In this document: one piece after another, positions 9,191 to 18,534 of the stretch | Position numbering within the stretch: position 1 is the stretch's first letter | Layout: every line of letters begins with the position of its first letter | Source: Methylobacterium sp. Leaf118 | Lineage (GTDB): Bacteria; Pseudomonadota; Alphaproteobacteria; Rhizobiales; Beijerinckiaceae | Reading direction: 5' to 3' | DNA: 64,000 nt | NCBI RefSeq assembly: GCF_920984675.1 | Contig: NZ_CAKLBV010000004.1 | Span: 87,965-151,964, forward strand | The notes under the pieces: model-generated | Told to the model about the DNA's origin: nothing | Databases searched by the model: none | Seen by the model: only the letters and a program-made list of their open reading frames with translations | Program-made: the position numbers and the translations under genes

Positions 9191-10407
9191 ACGGACAGGA
9201 GCACGACGACGGCGAGGTTCGACAGGATGCCCCAGGTCACGAGGAGGGGCAGGGCCGCGAAGGCGGGAGGCCGGTTGCCCCGCGCCATCAGCACCCAAAG
9301 GATCGGCAGCCAATCGAGGGTGTAGCGCTGGGTGGCGATCTGCTCGGCGCCGTTGGAGTGATAGAACAACGTGATCCCGGCGATGATCGCGATGACCGCG
9401 GCGCCCGCCGCAGAAACCCGGTCGAGGTGCGCGTAGACGGCGAGCAGCACCCAGGGGCTCGCGACGAGGAGGGCCGTGCCGGCCTTGTCGAACCCGGTCA
9501 GCGTGGTGAGGCGCGGGCCGCCGAACTCGAAATGGAGTCCCTGGAGGAAGAGGTAGAGGGTGTTGAACAAGAGGTACTCGCGCGAGAACAGGCCGGTCTC
9601 GCTGATGCGCCGCCAGATGAAGGTGGTCTGGTCGGGGTTGTGGATGAAGGCGTAGCCGGTCTCGAGCGGGTTGCCGAAGCGGGCCGCGTTGTAGGCAAAG
9701 TAGACCGCGAGCGCCGCCGCGATCGGGATCCCGGCGAGGAGCACCGGCCGGACGAGGCCGAGCAACCCGGCGCCGAGCGGCCGGTCTCGCGGAAGGCACA
9801 GGAACAGCAGGACGAGCGGATAGAAGATCGCCATCTGGCGGCACAGGAAGGCAAGGCCGACGAACAGGCCCGCGAGCGGCAGCGAGCCTCGGCAGATCGC
9901 GGCCCAGAGGCTCGCGCTGATCATCAGGAAGCCGACGGTCTGGGCGTAGAACCAAACCCCGTCGGAGCGCAGGGTGACCTGGAAGAGCGGGCTGGCAAAC
10001 GCGATCGCCGCCAGGAGCCAGAGGGCGTCCGTCCGCTCGACGCCGAGCGCGCGGAAGATCGCGCGCCACGCCAGGAGGCTCAGGCCCGACAGGGCGAGGC
10101 CGAGGAACACGAACCCCTTGAAGCCGGGGAAGCCGAACAGGGCCACGAAGGGCATCGCGATCACCGCCGGCACCGGCGGGAAGATGACGTAGGTGCGGCC
10201 CTCGAACAGCGCGCAATCGATCTCCGGACAGGTCTCGACCCAGAGCCGACCGTGCAGGAAGGCGTCGGCGAGCGCGCCGTGGGAGTTGAGCCCGGCATCG
10301 CGCAGGCCCGCCCGCAGCAGCAGGAAGCCCAGCAGCGCGGCACCCGCGAGCGCGGCGAGGCCGGCGAGCAGCCCATCCCGCCTTGCCTCGAACCTGATCC
10401 CCGTCAT
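9178..10407 (-). CDS. Multi-pass membrane protein, possibly a GT-C type glycosyltransferase
   Basis: A 409-residue protein with roughly ten or more hydrophobic segments and a large loop after the first segment (residues about 38-75, including ETCPEIDCALFEGRTY). This layout, with acidic residues in the first periplasmic loop, resembles GT-C glycosyltransferases that use polyprenyl-phosphate sugars, but no family signature is strong enough for a firm call. It converges with the GtrA-like gene, with overlapping 3' ends. That placement fits one lipid-sugar system. Both GTG 10410 and ATG 10407 are possible starts, and I use the ATG. Confidence 0.65.
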   Translation of the reverse strand: MTGIRFEARRDGLLAGLAALAGAALLGFLLLRAGLRDAGLNSHGALADAFLHGRLWVETCPEIDCALFEGRTYVIFPPVPAVIAMPFVALFGFPGFKGFVFLGLALSGLSLLAWRAIFRALGVERTDALWLLAAIAFASPLFQVTLRSDGVWFYAQTVGFLMISASLWAAICRGSLPLAGLFVGLAFLCRQMAIFYPLVLLFLCLPRDRPLGAGLLGLVRPVLLAGIPIAAALAVYFAYNAARFGNPLETGYAFIHNPDQTTFIWRRISETGLFSREYLLFNTLYLFLQGLHFEFGGPRLTTLTGFDKAGTALLVASPWVLLAVYAHLDRVSAAGAAVIAIIAGITLFYHSNGAEQIATQRYTLDWLPILWVLMARGNRPPAFAALPLLVTWGILSNLAVVVLLSVYKV

Positions 10408-10532
10408 CACCGCCGGCCACCCCGAATCGCGTCGTGCGGCCCTGACACTCCGCCGAAACCGTTAAGGTCTGATTCACCGAGACGGAGGGCGCCGCGCGAA
10501 CATGGGGGGACCGCCGCGCTTTGAGGGACGCC

Positions 10533-11171
10533 TTATCCCGGCATGAGCCCGCGCGCCTCGGCCAGGCGCGCGGCGTAGCGGGCGATGAGATCGACCTCCA
10601 GATTCACCCGGTCGCCGGCCCGGCGCTCCTCCCAGGTGGTCACCGAGAGGCTGTGGGGGATCAGGAGGACCGAGAAGTCGCGGCCCGACACGGCGTTCAC
10701 GGTGAGCGAGGTGCCGTCGAGGCAGACCGAGCCCTTCTCGGCGATGAAGGCGGCGAAGGCAGCCGGCGCCCGGAGGGTGAAGCGCTCGCTCGCCCCCCAG
10801 GGGTTGTCCTCGCCGGTCACGGTCTCGCGGGCCACGATCTCCGCGATGCCGTCGACATGGCCGGTGACGAGATGGCCGCCCATCTCGTCGCCGAGCCGCA
10901 GGGAACGCTCCAGGTTGACCCGGGTGCCCTCGCGCCAGAGGCCCACCGTGGTGCGGTCGAGGGTCTCGGCGGCAGCGTCGACCGCGAAGCGACAGCCGGC
11001 GCCGTGGGACTCGACCGAGACGGCGGTGAGACAGGGGCCGGAACAGGCGATGGAGGCGCCGAGCGCGATGCCATCGGGCGCGTAGGCGCTCTCGATCACG
11101 ATACGGCGCAGGCGGGCATCGCCGTCCACCGCCACGACGCGGCCGACATCGGTGACGAGTCCGGTGAACAT
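10533..11171 (-). CDS. ribE: Riboflavin synthase
   Basis: A 212-residue enzyme that dismutates two 6,7-dimethyl-8-ribityllumazines to riboflavin and the ribitylaminopyrimidine. It has two lumazine-binding repeats: the first begins MFTGLVTDVGRV, and the second contains MGGHLVTGHVDG and CLDGTSLTVNAV. Length is normal for the alpha-subunit type. It starts 2 bp after the ribD stop on the same strand, so the two form an operon. The usual partners ribBA and ribH are not downstream here; the next gene on the strand is the unrelated membrane protein. Confidence 0.96.
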   Translation of the reverse strand: MFTGLVTDVGRVVAVDGDARLRRIVIESAYAPDGIALGASIACSGPCLTAVSVESHGAGCRFAVDAAAETLDRTTVGLWREGTRVNLERSLRLGDEMGGHLVTGHVDGIAEIVARETVTGEDNPWGASERFTLRAPAAFAAFIAEKGSVCLDGTSLTVNAVSGRDFSVLLIPHSLSVTTWEERRAGDRVNLEVDLIARYAARLAEARGLMPG

Positions 11172-11172
11172 A

Positions 11173-12288
11173 TCAGGCCCTTTCGTAGGTCAGCGCGGTA
11201 TCGGGGCCGAGCACCGATTCCTCGGTCACGCGCAGGGTGCCGTCGGATAGACGGCGGGCGAGGTGGGGCCCCACCGCGGGCAGCCCCCCCGCCCCACCGA
11301 GATCGGCCGGGCCCGTCATCAGCGTGCAGGCATCGACGAGATCGTGCGCGGCCAGCGCGTCCGCAAGCGCCGGCCCGCCCTCGCTGCAGATCCGGGTCAG
11401 TCCCCGCTCGGCGAGCGCGGCGAGCGCCGCCCCCAGCTCGATGCGTCCATCCGCGTCCGTGGCGACGGGGAGGAGTTCGACGCCGAAGGCGCTCAGCATC
11501 CGCCGGGCATGGGTCGGGGTGTGACGCCCCGTGACCACGAGGGTCGGAATGTCGCGGGCGCCGCGCACGAGATGGGTCGAGGGCGTGAGGCGAAGAGTCG
11601 AATCGAGGACGATCCGCACGGGTGAGCGCTCGGTCATGCCCGGCAAGCGAACTGTCAGCGACGGGTCGTCGGCCCGTACGGTGCCGATCCCGACCATGAT
11701 CGCATCGGCATGCGCCCGCCACAGATGCACGGCCCCGTCCGCGACCGGGCCGGTGATCTTCAGCCGTTCGCCGGTGGAGGGCGCGGCGAAGCCGTCGCGG
11801 GTGCGGGCAAGCTTGAGGTGGACGCTCGGGCGCCCCCGCGTCACGCGGGTGACGTGGCCGCGATGGTCCCGCAGGGCCTCCTCGCGCAGCAGCCCGGTCT
11901 CGACCGCGAGCCCGGCGGCTTCGAGCCGCGCGTGCCCCCGGCCCGCGACGCGGGGATCGGGATCTTCCATGGCCGTGACCACCCGTCGGACGCCCGAGGC
12001 GAGGGTGGCGTCCGTGCAAGGCGGCGTGCGGCCGTGATGCGAGCAGGGCTCCAGCGTCACATAGAGAGTGGCGCCGCGGGCGGCCTCGCCGGCCATGGCG
12101 AGGGCGAGCGGCTCGGCATGGGGCCGTCCGCCGGGAGCGGTCGCCGCCTGTCCGACGATGCGCCCCCGGGCCACGACAACGGCGCCGACGCTCGGGTTCG
12201 GCCATGTCCGCCCGAGATTGCGCCGCCCCAGCGCCAGGGCGAGGCGCATGGCGCGGCGATCGAGGGCCTGCTGTTCACGCTCGCTCAC
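11173..12288 (-). CDS. ribD: Bifunctional diaminohydroxyphosphoribosylaminopyrimidine deaminase / uracil reductase
   Basis: RibD deaminates and then reduces the pyrimidine intermediate of riboflavin synthesis. The N-terminal cytidine-deaminase-like domain shows H57-A-E59 and PCSHHGRTPPC (81-91), the zinc site. The C-terminal reductase domain follows from about residue 150, with LKLARTRDGF, GIGTVRADDPSLTVR and SEGGPALADAL. The start is a GTG at 12288 giving 371 residues; the longer reading frame upstream only mirrors nrdR in another frame. It lies 10 bp downstream of nrdR and 2 bp upstream of ribE. Confidence 0.95.
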   Translation of the reverse strand: MSEREQQALDRRAMRLALALGRRNLGRTWPNPSVGAVVVARGRIVGQAATAPGGRPHAEPLALAMAGEAARGATLYVTLEPCSHHGRTPPCTDATLASGVRRVVTAMEDPDPRVAGRGHARLEAAGLAVETGLLREEALRDHRGHVTRVTRGRPSVHLKLARTRDGFAAPSTGERLKITGPVADGAVHLWRAHADAIMVGIGTVRADDPSLTVRLPGMTERSPVRIVLDSTLRLTPSTHLVRGARDIPTLVVTGRHTPTHARRMLSAFGVELLPVATDADGRIELGAALAALAERGLTRICSEGGPALADALAAHDLVDACTLMTGPADLGGAGGLPAVGPHLARRLSDGTLRVTEESVLGPDTALTYERA

Positions 12289-12298
12289 GGCCGGTCCC

Positions 12299-12838
12299 TC
12301 AGCTCCGCGGGCGCGCGGCGCGGCGGCGCGGCGGATCGGCCGGCTCGTCCCGCACGACAGGTTCGTCCGGCGGCGTCTGGTCGGCCAAGCGGCCGCCGAG
12401 GGTACCGAGCAGGTCCTGAAAATCCTGCGCCTCGCGGAAGTTCTTGTAGACGGAGGCGAAGCGGACATAGGCCACGTCGTCGAGACCCTTGAGCCCCTCC
12501 ATCACGGCCTCGCCGATCCCCTCGCTCGTAACCTCGCCGTCGCCGCCGCTCTCCAGTCGGCGCACGATGCCGGAGACCAGTCTCTCGATCCGCTCCGGAT
12601 CGACCGGGCGCTTGCGGAGGGCGACGTCGATGGAGCGCTGGAGCTTGTCCCGGTCGAACGGCACGCGCTTGCCCGAGCGCTTGACCACGGTCAGCTCGCG
12701 CAGTTGCACCCGCTCGAAGGTGGTGAACCGGCCCCCGCAATCCGGGCAGACGCGGCGGCGGCGGATCGCGGCGGAATCTTCGCTCGGTCGCGAATCCTTC
12801 ACCTGCGTGTCGGGACCCCCGCAGAACGGACACCGCAT
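12299..12838 (-). CDS. nrdR: Transcriptional repressor NrdR
   Basis: NrdR senses ATP/dATP through an ATP-cone domain and represses ribonucleotide reductase genes. The 179-residue protein has the zinc ribbon [18 protein letters not shown] ... [16 protein letters not shown] in the first 45 residues, then the ATP cone ([31 protein letters not shown]). The last 25 residues are a charged tail longer than in many relatives. The glyA-nrdR-ribD-ribE order is a common arrangement in this order of bacteria. A strong hairpin separates it from glyA. Confidence 0.96.
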   Translation of the reverse strand: MRCPFCGGPDTQVKDSRPSEDSAAIRRRRVCPDCGGRFTTFERVQLRELTVVKRSGKRVPFDRDKLQRSIDVALRKRPVDPERIERLVSGIVRRLESGGDGEVTSEGIGEAVMEGLKGLDDVAYVRFASVYKNFREAQDFQDLLGTLGGRLADQTPPDEPVVRDEPADPPRRRAARPRS

Positions 12839-12997
12839 CGCGCGCTTCTACACCTTTGATCGGAACCCGGACGCCTCTGTGCCCCAGGCGGCGACGGATT
12901 GCCAGGAGCGGGCCTGACAGCGGGGGCGTTCCGACGGACGAACGGGGCCGGACGCCGGCCGGTGCTCGGGAGGCTTGCCGGCGAGGGCCCGAACGCA

Positions 12998-13029
12998 GGA
13001 GGCCGCGGATCCTTCGATCCGCGGCCTCC
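12998..13029 (-). terminator. Strong hairpin downstream of glyA
   Basis: A perfect 14-bp stem, GGAGGCCGCGGATC / GATCCGCGGCCTCC, with a CTTC loop. It starts 25 bp beyond the glyA stop on the minus strand. There is no clear T tract afterwards, so it is either a terminator of the GC-rich type or an mRNA 3' stabiliser. Confidence 0.6.
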
Positions 13030-13053
13030 CCTCACCCCTCGATCGATGGGCGC

Positions 13054-14358
13054 TTACTGGTAGATCGGGAAGCGATCGGTCAGGGCGTGGACCTTCTTCT
13101 TGGCCTCGGCCTCGACCGCCGCGTCGCCGCCCTCACCCTTGGCGGCGAGGCCGTCGAGCACCTCGACGATCAGCGAGCCGACCTGCTTGAACTCGGCGAC
13201 GCCGAAGCCGCGGGTCGTGCTGGCCGGGGTGCCGAGACGGATGCCCGAGGTGATGGTGGGCTTCTGCGGGTCGAACGGCACGCCGTTCTTGTTGCAGGTG
13301 ATGTCGGAGCGCGAGAGCGCCGCCTCGGCCGCCTTGCCGGTGAGGCCCTTCCGCTGGAGATCGACCAGCATCAGGTGGTTGTCGGTGCCGCCCGAGGTGA
13401 TGTCGTAGCCGCCGGAGATGATGGTGTCGGCCAGTGCCTTGGCGTTGTCGATCACCTGACGGGCGTAGATCTTGAACTCGGGCTTCAGCGCCTCGCCGAA
13501 GGCGACCGCCTTGGCGGCGATGACGTGCATCAGCGGACCGCCCTGGAGGCCGGGGAAGATCGCCGAGTTGAACTTCTTGGCGAGCGCCTCGTCGTTCGTC
13601 AGGATCATGCCGCCGCGGGGGCCGCGCAGGGTCTTGTGGGTCGTCGTGGTGGCCACGTGGGCATGGGGGAACGGCGACGGGTGCAGGCCGGCGGCGACGA
13701 GGCCGGCGAAGTGGGCCATGTCGACGAAGAAGTAGGCGCCGACCGAATCGGCGATCTCGCGGAACTTCGCGAAGTCCCACTGACGCGGATAGCCCGAACC
13801 ACCGGCGATAATGACCTTCGGCTTATGCTCGGCGGCGAGCTGGGCCACCTGCTCCATGTCGATGCGCTGGTCGTCGCGGCGCACGGTGTAGGAGACCGGC
13901 TTGAACCACTTGCCCGAGACGTTCGGGGGGGCGCCGTGGGTGAGGTGGCCGCCCGCCGCGAGGTCGAGGCCGAGGAAGGTGTCCCCGGGCTGCATCAGGG
14001 CCATGAAGACGCCCTGGTTGGCCTGGGAGCCGGAATTCGGCTGCACGTTGGCGAAGCCGCAGTTGAACAGGCGCTTGGCCCGGTCGATCGCCAGCTCCTC
14101 GGCGATGTCGACGAACTGACAGCCGCCATAGTAGCGCCGGCCCGGATAGCCTTCCGCGTACTTGTTGGTCAGCACCGAACCCTGGGCCTCAAGCACCGCG
14201 CGCGAGACGATGTTCTCGGAGGCGATGAGCTCGATCTCGTGCTGCTGACGACCGAGCTCCTGGCTGATCGCCTTGGCGATCTCCGGATCCGTGTCGGCGA
14301 GTCCAGCGGAGAAGAAGGTATCGAGGGCAGTGGTGTTGGTGGCGGAACCGGCGCTCAT
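13054..14358 (-). CDS. glyA: Serine hydroxymethyltransferase
   Basis: GlyA interconverts serine and glycine with methylene-tetrahydrofolate. In methylotrophs of this group it runs glycine to serine, as the entry step of the serine cycle. The 434-residue protein has the family blocks [38 protein letters not shown], the PLP lysine in [14 protein letters not shown], and [10 protein letters not shown] near the C-terminus. The ATG at 14358 ([13 protein letters not shown]) follows an AGGCC stretch; an upstream in-frame alternative at 14394 would add 12 residues ([12 protein letters not shown]) and is less likely. Confidence 0.97.
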   Translation of the reverse strand: MSAGSATNTTALDTFFSAGLADTDPEIAKAISQELGRQQHEIELIASENIVSRAVLEAQGSVLTNKYAEGYPGRRYYGGCQFVDIAEELAIDRAKRLFNCGFANVQPNSGSQANQGVFMALMQPGDTFLGLDLAAGGHLTHGAPPNVSGKWFKPVSYTVRRDDQRIDMEQVAQLAAEHKPKVIIAGGSGYPRQWDFAKFREIADSVGAYFFVDMAHFAGLVAAGLHPSPFPHAHVATTTTHKTLRGPRGGMILTNDEALAKKFNSAIFPGLQGGPLMHVIAAKAVAFGEALKPEFKIYARQVIDNAKALADTIISGGYDITSGGTDNHLMLVDLQRKGLTGKAAEAALSRSDITCNKNGVPFDPQKPTITSGIRLGTPASTTRGFGVAEFKQVGSLIVEVLDGLAAKGEGGDAAVEAEAKKKVHALTDRFPIYQ

Positions 14359-14700
14359 GGCAGGCCTCTTCTGATGTTTCCTGATTAAACCCACCCGCTT
14401 CTTGTCGGCGATCGCGGGGGTGTTTTTCGGGCGCCATTCCTACACGCCGTCGCATGTCAGGCCAAGCGCAGCTGATTTTGCTCGAACCTTCAAAAATTTT
14501 CACGGGATCGATCCGCGCCGCGACGCCGCACCGGACGCCGTGGTCCAGCGGCACCGGCCCAAGGGGACCGGTCGGTCGTCGGGGGCGACAGCCTCCCCCG
14601 CGCGGGTCAGGCCACCGTCACAGGGTCTCGGCGGACGGTCGTTATGCCGCATCGGCTTCGCCGCGATGGGGACGTCCCGTTGGGTCAGGTCTTGAACAGC
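14359..14700. other. Intergenic region upstream of glyA
   Basis: About 340 bp between the glyA start and the ATP synthase terminator. The part next to glyA has an AT-richer patch (GCTGATTTTGCTCGAACCTTCAAAAATTTT around 14470-14500, read in pieces) that could hold its promoter. I see no reading frame with good coding character and no recognisable riboswitch. Confidence 0.35.
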
Positions 14701-14726
14701 AAAACGCCCGGCCGGGGCCGGGCGTT
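14701..14726 (-). terminator. Terminator after the F0 ATP synthase operon
   Basis: A 10-bp perfect stem, AACGCCCGGC / GCCGGGCGTT, with loop CGGG. On the minus strand it is followed by a short T run (GTTTTGC). It lies 28 bp beyond the atpF stop and fits a rho-independent terminator. Confidence 0.75.
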
Positions 14727-14754
14727 CGCAGAAGGGGACGTGTGGAGGAACCCG

Positions 14755-15243
14755 TCAGGCCTGGAGGCGGGTCTTCACGCTGCCGAGGCTCGCACGCAGG
14801 AGGTCCTGGGCGGCACCGCCCTGGAGACGCTCCCGGAGGATCGTCTCAGACACCTTCACGGCTGCATCGGCGGCAGCGGCGCGGACCTGGGCCTCGGCCT
14901 GAACCTCGGCCTGGGCGATCTTGGTTTCGGCGGACTTCGTCCGGCGGGCCACGAAGTCGTTGAGGCGGGCATGGCCCTCCTCGGCGATGCGCTCGGCCTC
15001 CTCGCGGGCGCTCGCCACGATGGCCTCGGCGTCCTTCTCGGCCTGGGCGCGGCGGCGTTTGTAATCGTCGAGGACGGCGGCGGCCTCCTCGCGGAGGCGG
15101 CGCGCCTCGTCGAGCTCGTGCCGGACGCGCTTGGCGCGGCTGTCGAGGCCGCTCGTCATCATCGTGAAGCCGCCGACCCGCCAGACGATGGCCATGAACG
15201 CCAGGAAGGCGACGAGAACCCAGAACTCGGCGGTCAACAGCAT
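14755..15243 (-). CDS. atpF: F0 ATP synthase subunit b
   Basis: A 162-residue peripheral-stalk subunit linking the F0 membrane sector to F1. One membrane segment at the N-terminus ([21 protein letters not shown]) is followed by a long charged helix rich in Glu, Arg and Ala ([20 protein letters not shown] and onward), as expected for a b-type dimer stalk. The ATG at 15243 is preferred over an upstream non-ATG start, because the membrane segment then begins at the N-terminus. It is the last gene of the atpI-atpB-atpE-atpF'-atpF cluster. The F1 genes are not in this window. Confidence 0.93.
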   Translation of the reverse strand: MLLTAEFWVLVAFLAFMAIVWRVGGFTMMTSGLDSRAKRVRHELDEARRLREEAAAVLDDYKRRRAQAEKDAEAIVASAREEAERIAEEGHARLNDFVARRTKSAETKIAQAEVQAEAQVRAAAADAAVKVSETILRERLQGGAAQDLLRASLGSVKTRLQA

Positions 15244-15343
15244 GATCGGTCTCAAACCCTTGAGCGATCGTCCACCCGGCGGGTGGGATCGGTTCGGAGG
15301 ACGAGCCGGCGAGGACGCCGACCCGCAGGGATCAGTGGCAGGA

Positions 15344-15946
15344 TCAGTGGATCGCCGGCGTCGCGTCGAGGGCGCGGTTCAGGCTGGCCTGATCGGGCGC
15401 CTTGCCGGTGAGCCGCTCCACGATGGCACTAGCGGTCTCGCCCGCGATCGCGCGCACATTGCCCATGGCCTCGGCGGTGCGGGCCTTGATCGTGGCGTCG
15501 GCGGCGGCGAGACGCTGGTTCAGCTCGGCTTCCAGGGTCTTGCGCTTGGCGTCGGCCTCGGCAGAGAGGGCGTTGCGGGTGTCCTGAGCGATGCCCTGAG
15601 CCTTGGCCTGGGCCTCGCGCAGCGAGGCCTCGTAGGCCTGGCCCGCGGCCTCGGCCTCGGACTTCATGCGCTGGGCCTCGTCGAGATCGGCCGAGAGGCG
15701 GTTGGCGCGATCGCCGAGAATGGCCTCGATGCGCGGCAGCGCGATCTTGGACATCAGGTAATAGAGCAGGCCAAAGGCCAGAGCGAGCCAGATCAGCTGC
15801 GAGAGGAAGGTGTGGCTCTCGAAGGGCGGGAAGGCGCTCTTGTGGCCCCCGGACGGCTGCTCGGTATGGGTGTGATGGCTTCCCGGCGGAACGACCTGCG
15901 TGTCCGCGTTCGGGGAGGGGGTCGTGAGGGGATTCTTCTCGGCCAT
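15344..15946 (-). CDS. atpG: F0 ATP synthase subunit b' (second b-type subunit)
   Basis: A 200-residue b' subunit, which pairs with subunit b in alphaproteobacteria, plastids and cyanobacteria. It has a hydrophilic His/Pro-rich N-terminal extension of about 50 residues ([18 protein letters not shown]), then a membrane segment ([20 protein letters not shown]), then a long Ala/Glu/Arg helix. The extension is longer than in most b' proteins. The symbol follows the alphaproteobacterial atpG/atpF' usage; it is not the gamma subunit. It lies between the c-subunit gene and atpF. Confidence 0.92.
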   Translation of the reverse strand: MAEKNPLTTPSPNADTQVVPPGSHHTHTEQPSGGHKSAFPPFESHTFLSQLIWLALAFGLLYYLMSKIALPRIEAILGDRANRLSADLDEAQRMKSEAEAAGQAYEASLREAQAKAQGIAQDTRNALSAEADAKRKTLEAELNQRLAAADATIKARTAEAMGNVRAIAGETASAIVERLTGKAPDQASLNRALDATPAIH

Positions 15947-16054
15947 GGCCCTATCCGGTGGCATCGGAAGACCGGCTCCGGGAACGGAGCGGCCGGATCA
16001 ACGAGCGGCGAAGCGCGGGCCGGTGTGGCCCGCACTTCGCCAGCGAGCGATGCC

Positions 16055-16282
16055 TTAGACGGCGAAGAGCAGCAGCAGCGCGACGAGCAGCGAGAAGATG
16101 CCGAGCGCCTCGGTGAGGGCGAAGCCGAGGAGGAGGTTGGTGCGCTGGCTATCGGCGGCCGACGGGTTGCGCAGGGCGCCCGCATAGAACTGACCGAACA
16201 GGTTGCCGAGGCCGATGCTGGCGCCCGCCATGCCGAGGCAGGCGAGGCCGGCGCCGATGTACTTCGCAGCGACGGGATCCAT
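16055..16282 (-). CDS. atpE: F0 ATP synthase subunit c
   Basis: A 75-residue proteolipid that forms the rotating c-ring. Two membrane helices are joined by the conserved polar loop (ALRNPSA, about 36-42). The second helix holds the proton-binding carboxylate Glu58 in [14 protein letters not shown]. The first helix is Gly/Ala-rich ([17 protein letters not shown]), which is typical of ring packing. It sits between atpB and the b' gene. Sodium-site residues are not apparent, so a proton ring is most likely. Confidence 0.97.
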   Translation of the reverse strand: MDPVAAKYIGAGLACLGMAGASIGLGNLFGQFYAGALRNPSAADSQRTNLLLGFALTEALGIFSLLVALLLLFAV

Positions 16283-16341
16283 GAAACACTCCTGAAGTTC
16301 GAACGGGGGTTCGTGAGGGCGGAAGGGTCCGGCCGTAGAGA

Positions 16342-17097
16342 TCAGTGGCCGGGGTGGAGGGCGTCGGCGAGATAGACCGCCGTCAGCGTCGCGAACACGT
16401 AAGCCTGGAGGGCCGCGACGAGGAACTCGAGGGCCGTCAGCGCGATGGTGAGCGCGAGCGGCAGGGGCGAGAGAACGCCCCAGGCCCCGGCGACCAGAAG
16501 CTGCACCACGAAGAACGCGAAGATCTTCAGGGCGATGTGGCCGGCCAGGATGTTGGCGAACAGACGGACCGACAGGCTGATCGGCCGCGACAGGAACGAC
16601 ACGATCTCGATCGGGACCATGATGAGCAGCAGCGGCTTCGGCACGCCCGAGGGGACGAACACGCCGAGGAAGTGGGTGCCGTGCTTGGCCACGCCGTAGA
16701 TCACCACGGTCAGGATCACGACCAGCGCGAGACCGAAGGTGACGACGAGGTGGCTGGTCACCGCGAACGAGTAGGGCAGCATGCCGAGCAGGTTCAGGAC
16801 CAGCACGAACATGAACAGCGAGAAAACGAGCGGCAGGAACCGCTTGCCGTCCGCGCCGGTGGCCTGGTGGACCGTGTCGGCGATGAACTCGTACAGGGTC
16901 TCGGCGAGCGCCTGGAGCCGGCCCGGCACGACGGAGCGTCCCGAGGTCGCCACGATGGTCAGCAGCGCGATGATCCCCACCGCCGCGAACATGTAGAGAG
17001 CCGATTGCGTGAACGCGAGCTGCTGATTGCCGATATGACCCAGCGACACGATGGGCTGGATCTCGAACTGGTGGATCGGGTCGACACTGACCGCCAT
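16342..17097 (-). CDS. atpB: F0 ATP synthase subunit a
   Basis: A 251-residue integral membrane subunit that provides the two proton half-channels. The essential arginine lies in [14 protein letters not shown], and the C-terminal helix reads [22 protein letters not shown]. The N-terminus, [16 protein letters not shown], is the usual alphaproteobacterial form. The ATG at 17097 was chosen because the longer frame upstream overlaps the intergenic space with Arg-rich noise. It is followed by atpE and preceded by atpI. Confidence 0.96.
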   Translation of the reverse strand: MAVSVDPIHQFEIQPIVSLGHIGNQQLAFTQSALYMFAAVGIIALLTIVATSGRSVVPGRLQALAETLYEFIADTVHQATGADGKRFLPLVFSLFMFVLVLNLLGMLPYSFAVTSHLVVTFGLALVVILTVVIYGVAKHGTHFLGVFVPSGVPKPLLLIMVPIEIVSFLSRPISLSVRLFANILAGHIALKIFAFFVVQLLVAGAWGVLSPLPLALTIALTALEFLVAALQAYVFATLTAVYLADALHPGH

Positions 17098-17202
17098 TGG
17101 CTCGCTTCCGCCCCTCTTCAAGCGCGCGTGGAGCCCGGCGGCTCCCTTTCGCGCGTCGCCCCTTACACGATGCCGGCAGAGTCTCAAGACCCTTCTGGGG
17201 TC

Positions 17203-17571
17203 CTACCGGCGATCTTTCTCAGCTTTGTGGCCGCTGAAGCCGCTCACACGCATGACGTTGTAGATGCCGGTCACGAAGCCCAGCATCAGCAGTACGATCA
17301 TGCCCCACGGCTTGGTGCCGAGGAGATGATCGGTGATGTATCCGAGGATCCCTCCGGCGATCACGCCCGCGATGAATTCGGTCGAGAGCCGCATGGCCTG
17401 ACCGAGCGAGGACGTCGCGCCGGGCGTGGCTTTGCGCGCAGCATCGGCGGGAGCGGCTTTGGGCCGCTTGCCTTCGATCTGCGTCTCGAGACGCTTCAGC
17501 CTCGCGGAAAGATCGCCGTCGTCGGAGGCCTTTTCCGGTCCGCCTCCGCCGCCCGCCGCCCCCCCGCTCAT
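17203..17571 (-). CDS. atpI: AtpI-like ATP synthase assembly protein
   Basis: A 122-residue protein with a charged, disordered N-terminal half and two membrane segments in the C-terminal half ([19 protein letters not shown] and [20 protein letters not shown]). AtpI helps assemble the c-ring and is normally the first gene of F0 operons, as here. ATG at 17571. The upstream region holds the presumed operon promoter, with an AT-rich stretch around 17680-17715 (TTGATATGACATTATAATTT). Confidence 0.85.
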   Translation of the reverse strand: MSGGAAGGGGGPEKASDDGDLSARLKRLETQIEGKRPKAAPADAARKATPGATSSLGQAMRLSTEFIAGVIAGGILGYITDHLLGTKPWGMIVLLMLGFVTGIYNVMRVSGFSGHKAEKDRR

Positions 17572-17736
17572 CGGAGGCACCGCACGTCGTCGGAAACGGG
17601 GGGAAAGGGCCTGCCCCCCCAGCGCGGCGCACCATAGTTTCGCCAACCTTGAGTGTCAAGGCGCCGAAAACCTAGCCTAAGTCCTTGATATGACATTATA
17701 ATTTCAAGTTTTTCCACCGCCTTTCCGGCGACGCGG

Positions 17737-18384
17737 TCAGGCGCCCAGGATCGGCTTGATGATCTTTTCCATGTCTTCGATCGACAGCGCACCGCTGTGC
17801 TTGGTGCCGTTGATGAAGAACGTCGGGGTCGAATCGACCTTGAAGGTCTCCAGGCCACGGGTCTTCACGGTGTTGATGGCGGCGTAGGTGTTCTGATCCT
17901 TCAGGCAGGCCTCGAACTTCTCCTTGTTGAAGCCCGCCTGGCGCAGCAGCTGCTCCAGGGAGTCGACCGGCGATTGCGGCTTGCGCACGAAGGCCCAGTT
18001 CTGCTGCTGGTCGAACAGCAGGTCGGTGATCGGATAGTATTTCGCCTCGCCGTCGCAACGAGCCAGCATGAAGGCGGCCGTGGCCAGCGGGTCGAGGGGG
18101 AACTCGCGCAGGGTGAAGCGGACCTTGCCGGTGTCGATGTAGCGCTCTTTCAGGACGGGCCAGGTCGTCGCGTGGAAGTGAGCGCAGTGAGAGCAGGTCA
18201 GCGAGGCGTATTCGATGATCGTGACCTTGGCGTCCTTCGGGCCGAGCCAGACATCGCCGAGGGGGCCGGGCTCCAGGAGGCCGTCGGCGCTCTGCGCCAG
18301 GGCCGCGCCGACGAATCGGGGCGTCAGGAGGGCCGCGCCGAGGGCGAGGCCAGTACGGGTGAGGGCGTCGCGCCGGGTGATCAT
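17737..18384 (-). CDS. DsbA-family thiol oxidoreductase with Tat-like signal
   Basis: A 215-residue periplasmic thioredoxin-fold protein. Residues 1-31 are an export signal with a twin-arginine-like start (ITRRDALTRTGLALGAALL). The active site is CSHC at 64-67, within YASLTCSHCAHFH, and the cis-proline loop is VDSTPTFFING. The spacing matches the Rhodobacterales/Rhizobiales DsbA-like (thioredoxin_4) group that oxidises or isomerises exported proteins. It is followed on the same strand by nothing close; the next gene upstream is a DUF721 protein, 150 bp away. Confidence 0.88.
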   Translation of the reverse strand: MITRRDALTRTGLALGAALLTPRFVGAALAQSADGLLEPGPLGDVWLGPKDAKVTIIEYASLTCSHCAHFHATTWPVLKERYIDTGKVRFTLREFPLDPLATAAFMLARCDGEAKYYPITDLLFDQQQNWAFVRKPQSPVDSLEQLLRQAGFNKEKFEACLKDQNTYAAINTVKTRGLETFKVDSTPTFFINGTKHSGALSIEDMEKIIKPILGA

Positions 18385-18534
18385 GGCTCGGACGGGCTCC
18401 GTTGGCGGGCCCTCGTGGCCCGATCGGGTCGAATGATAGGGCGGAAACGTCTCCGCGGGCCGCGGGCGCGTCGCCGCACGGCACCGGCCGGCCCATAGCA
18501 TGGGAGCCGGCGACAGGCACGCCTCCTCGAAACC

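Noticed and set aside
8447..10477. 676-codon minus-strand frame over the GtrA and membrane-protein genes
   Set aside because: Its sequence is Arg/Pro-rich shadow, and the other frames encode good membrane proteins.
12289..12298. FMN riboswitch ahead of ribD
   Set aside because: Only 10 bp separate nrdR and ribD, leaving no room. Nothing like an RFN element was seen upstream of nrdR or ribF either.
16345..17637. Open frame antisense to atpB and atpI
   Set aside because: It is a Glu/Arg/Gly/His-rich shadow. The minus strand is clearly ATP synthase.
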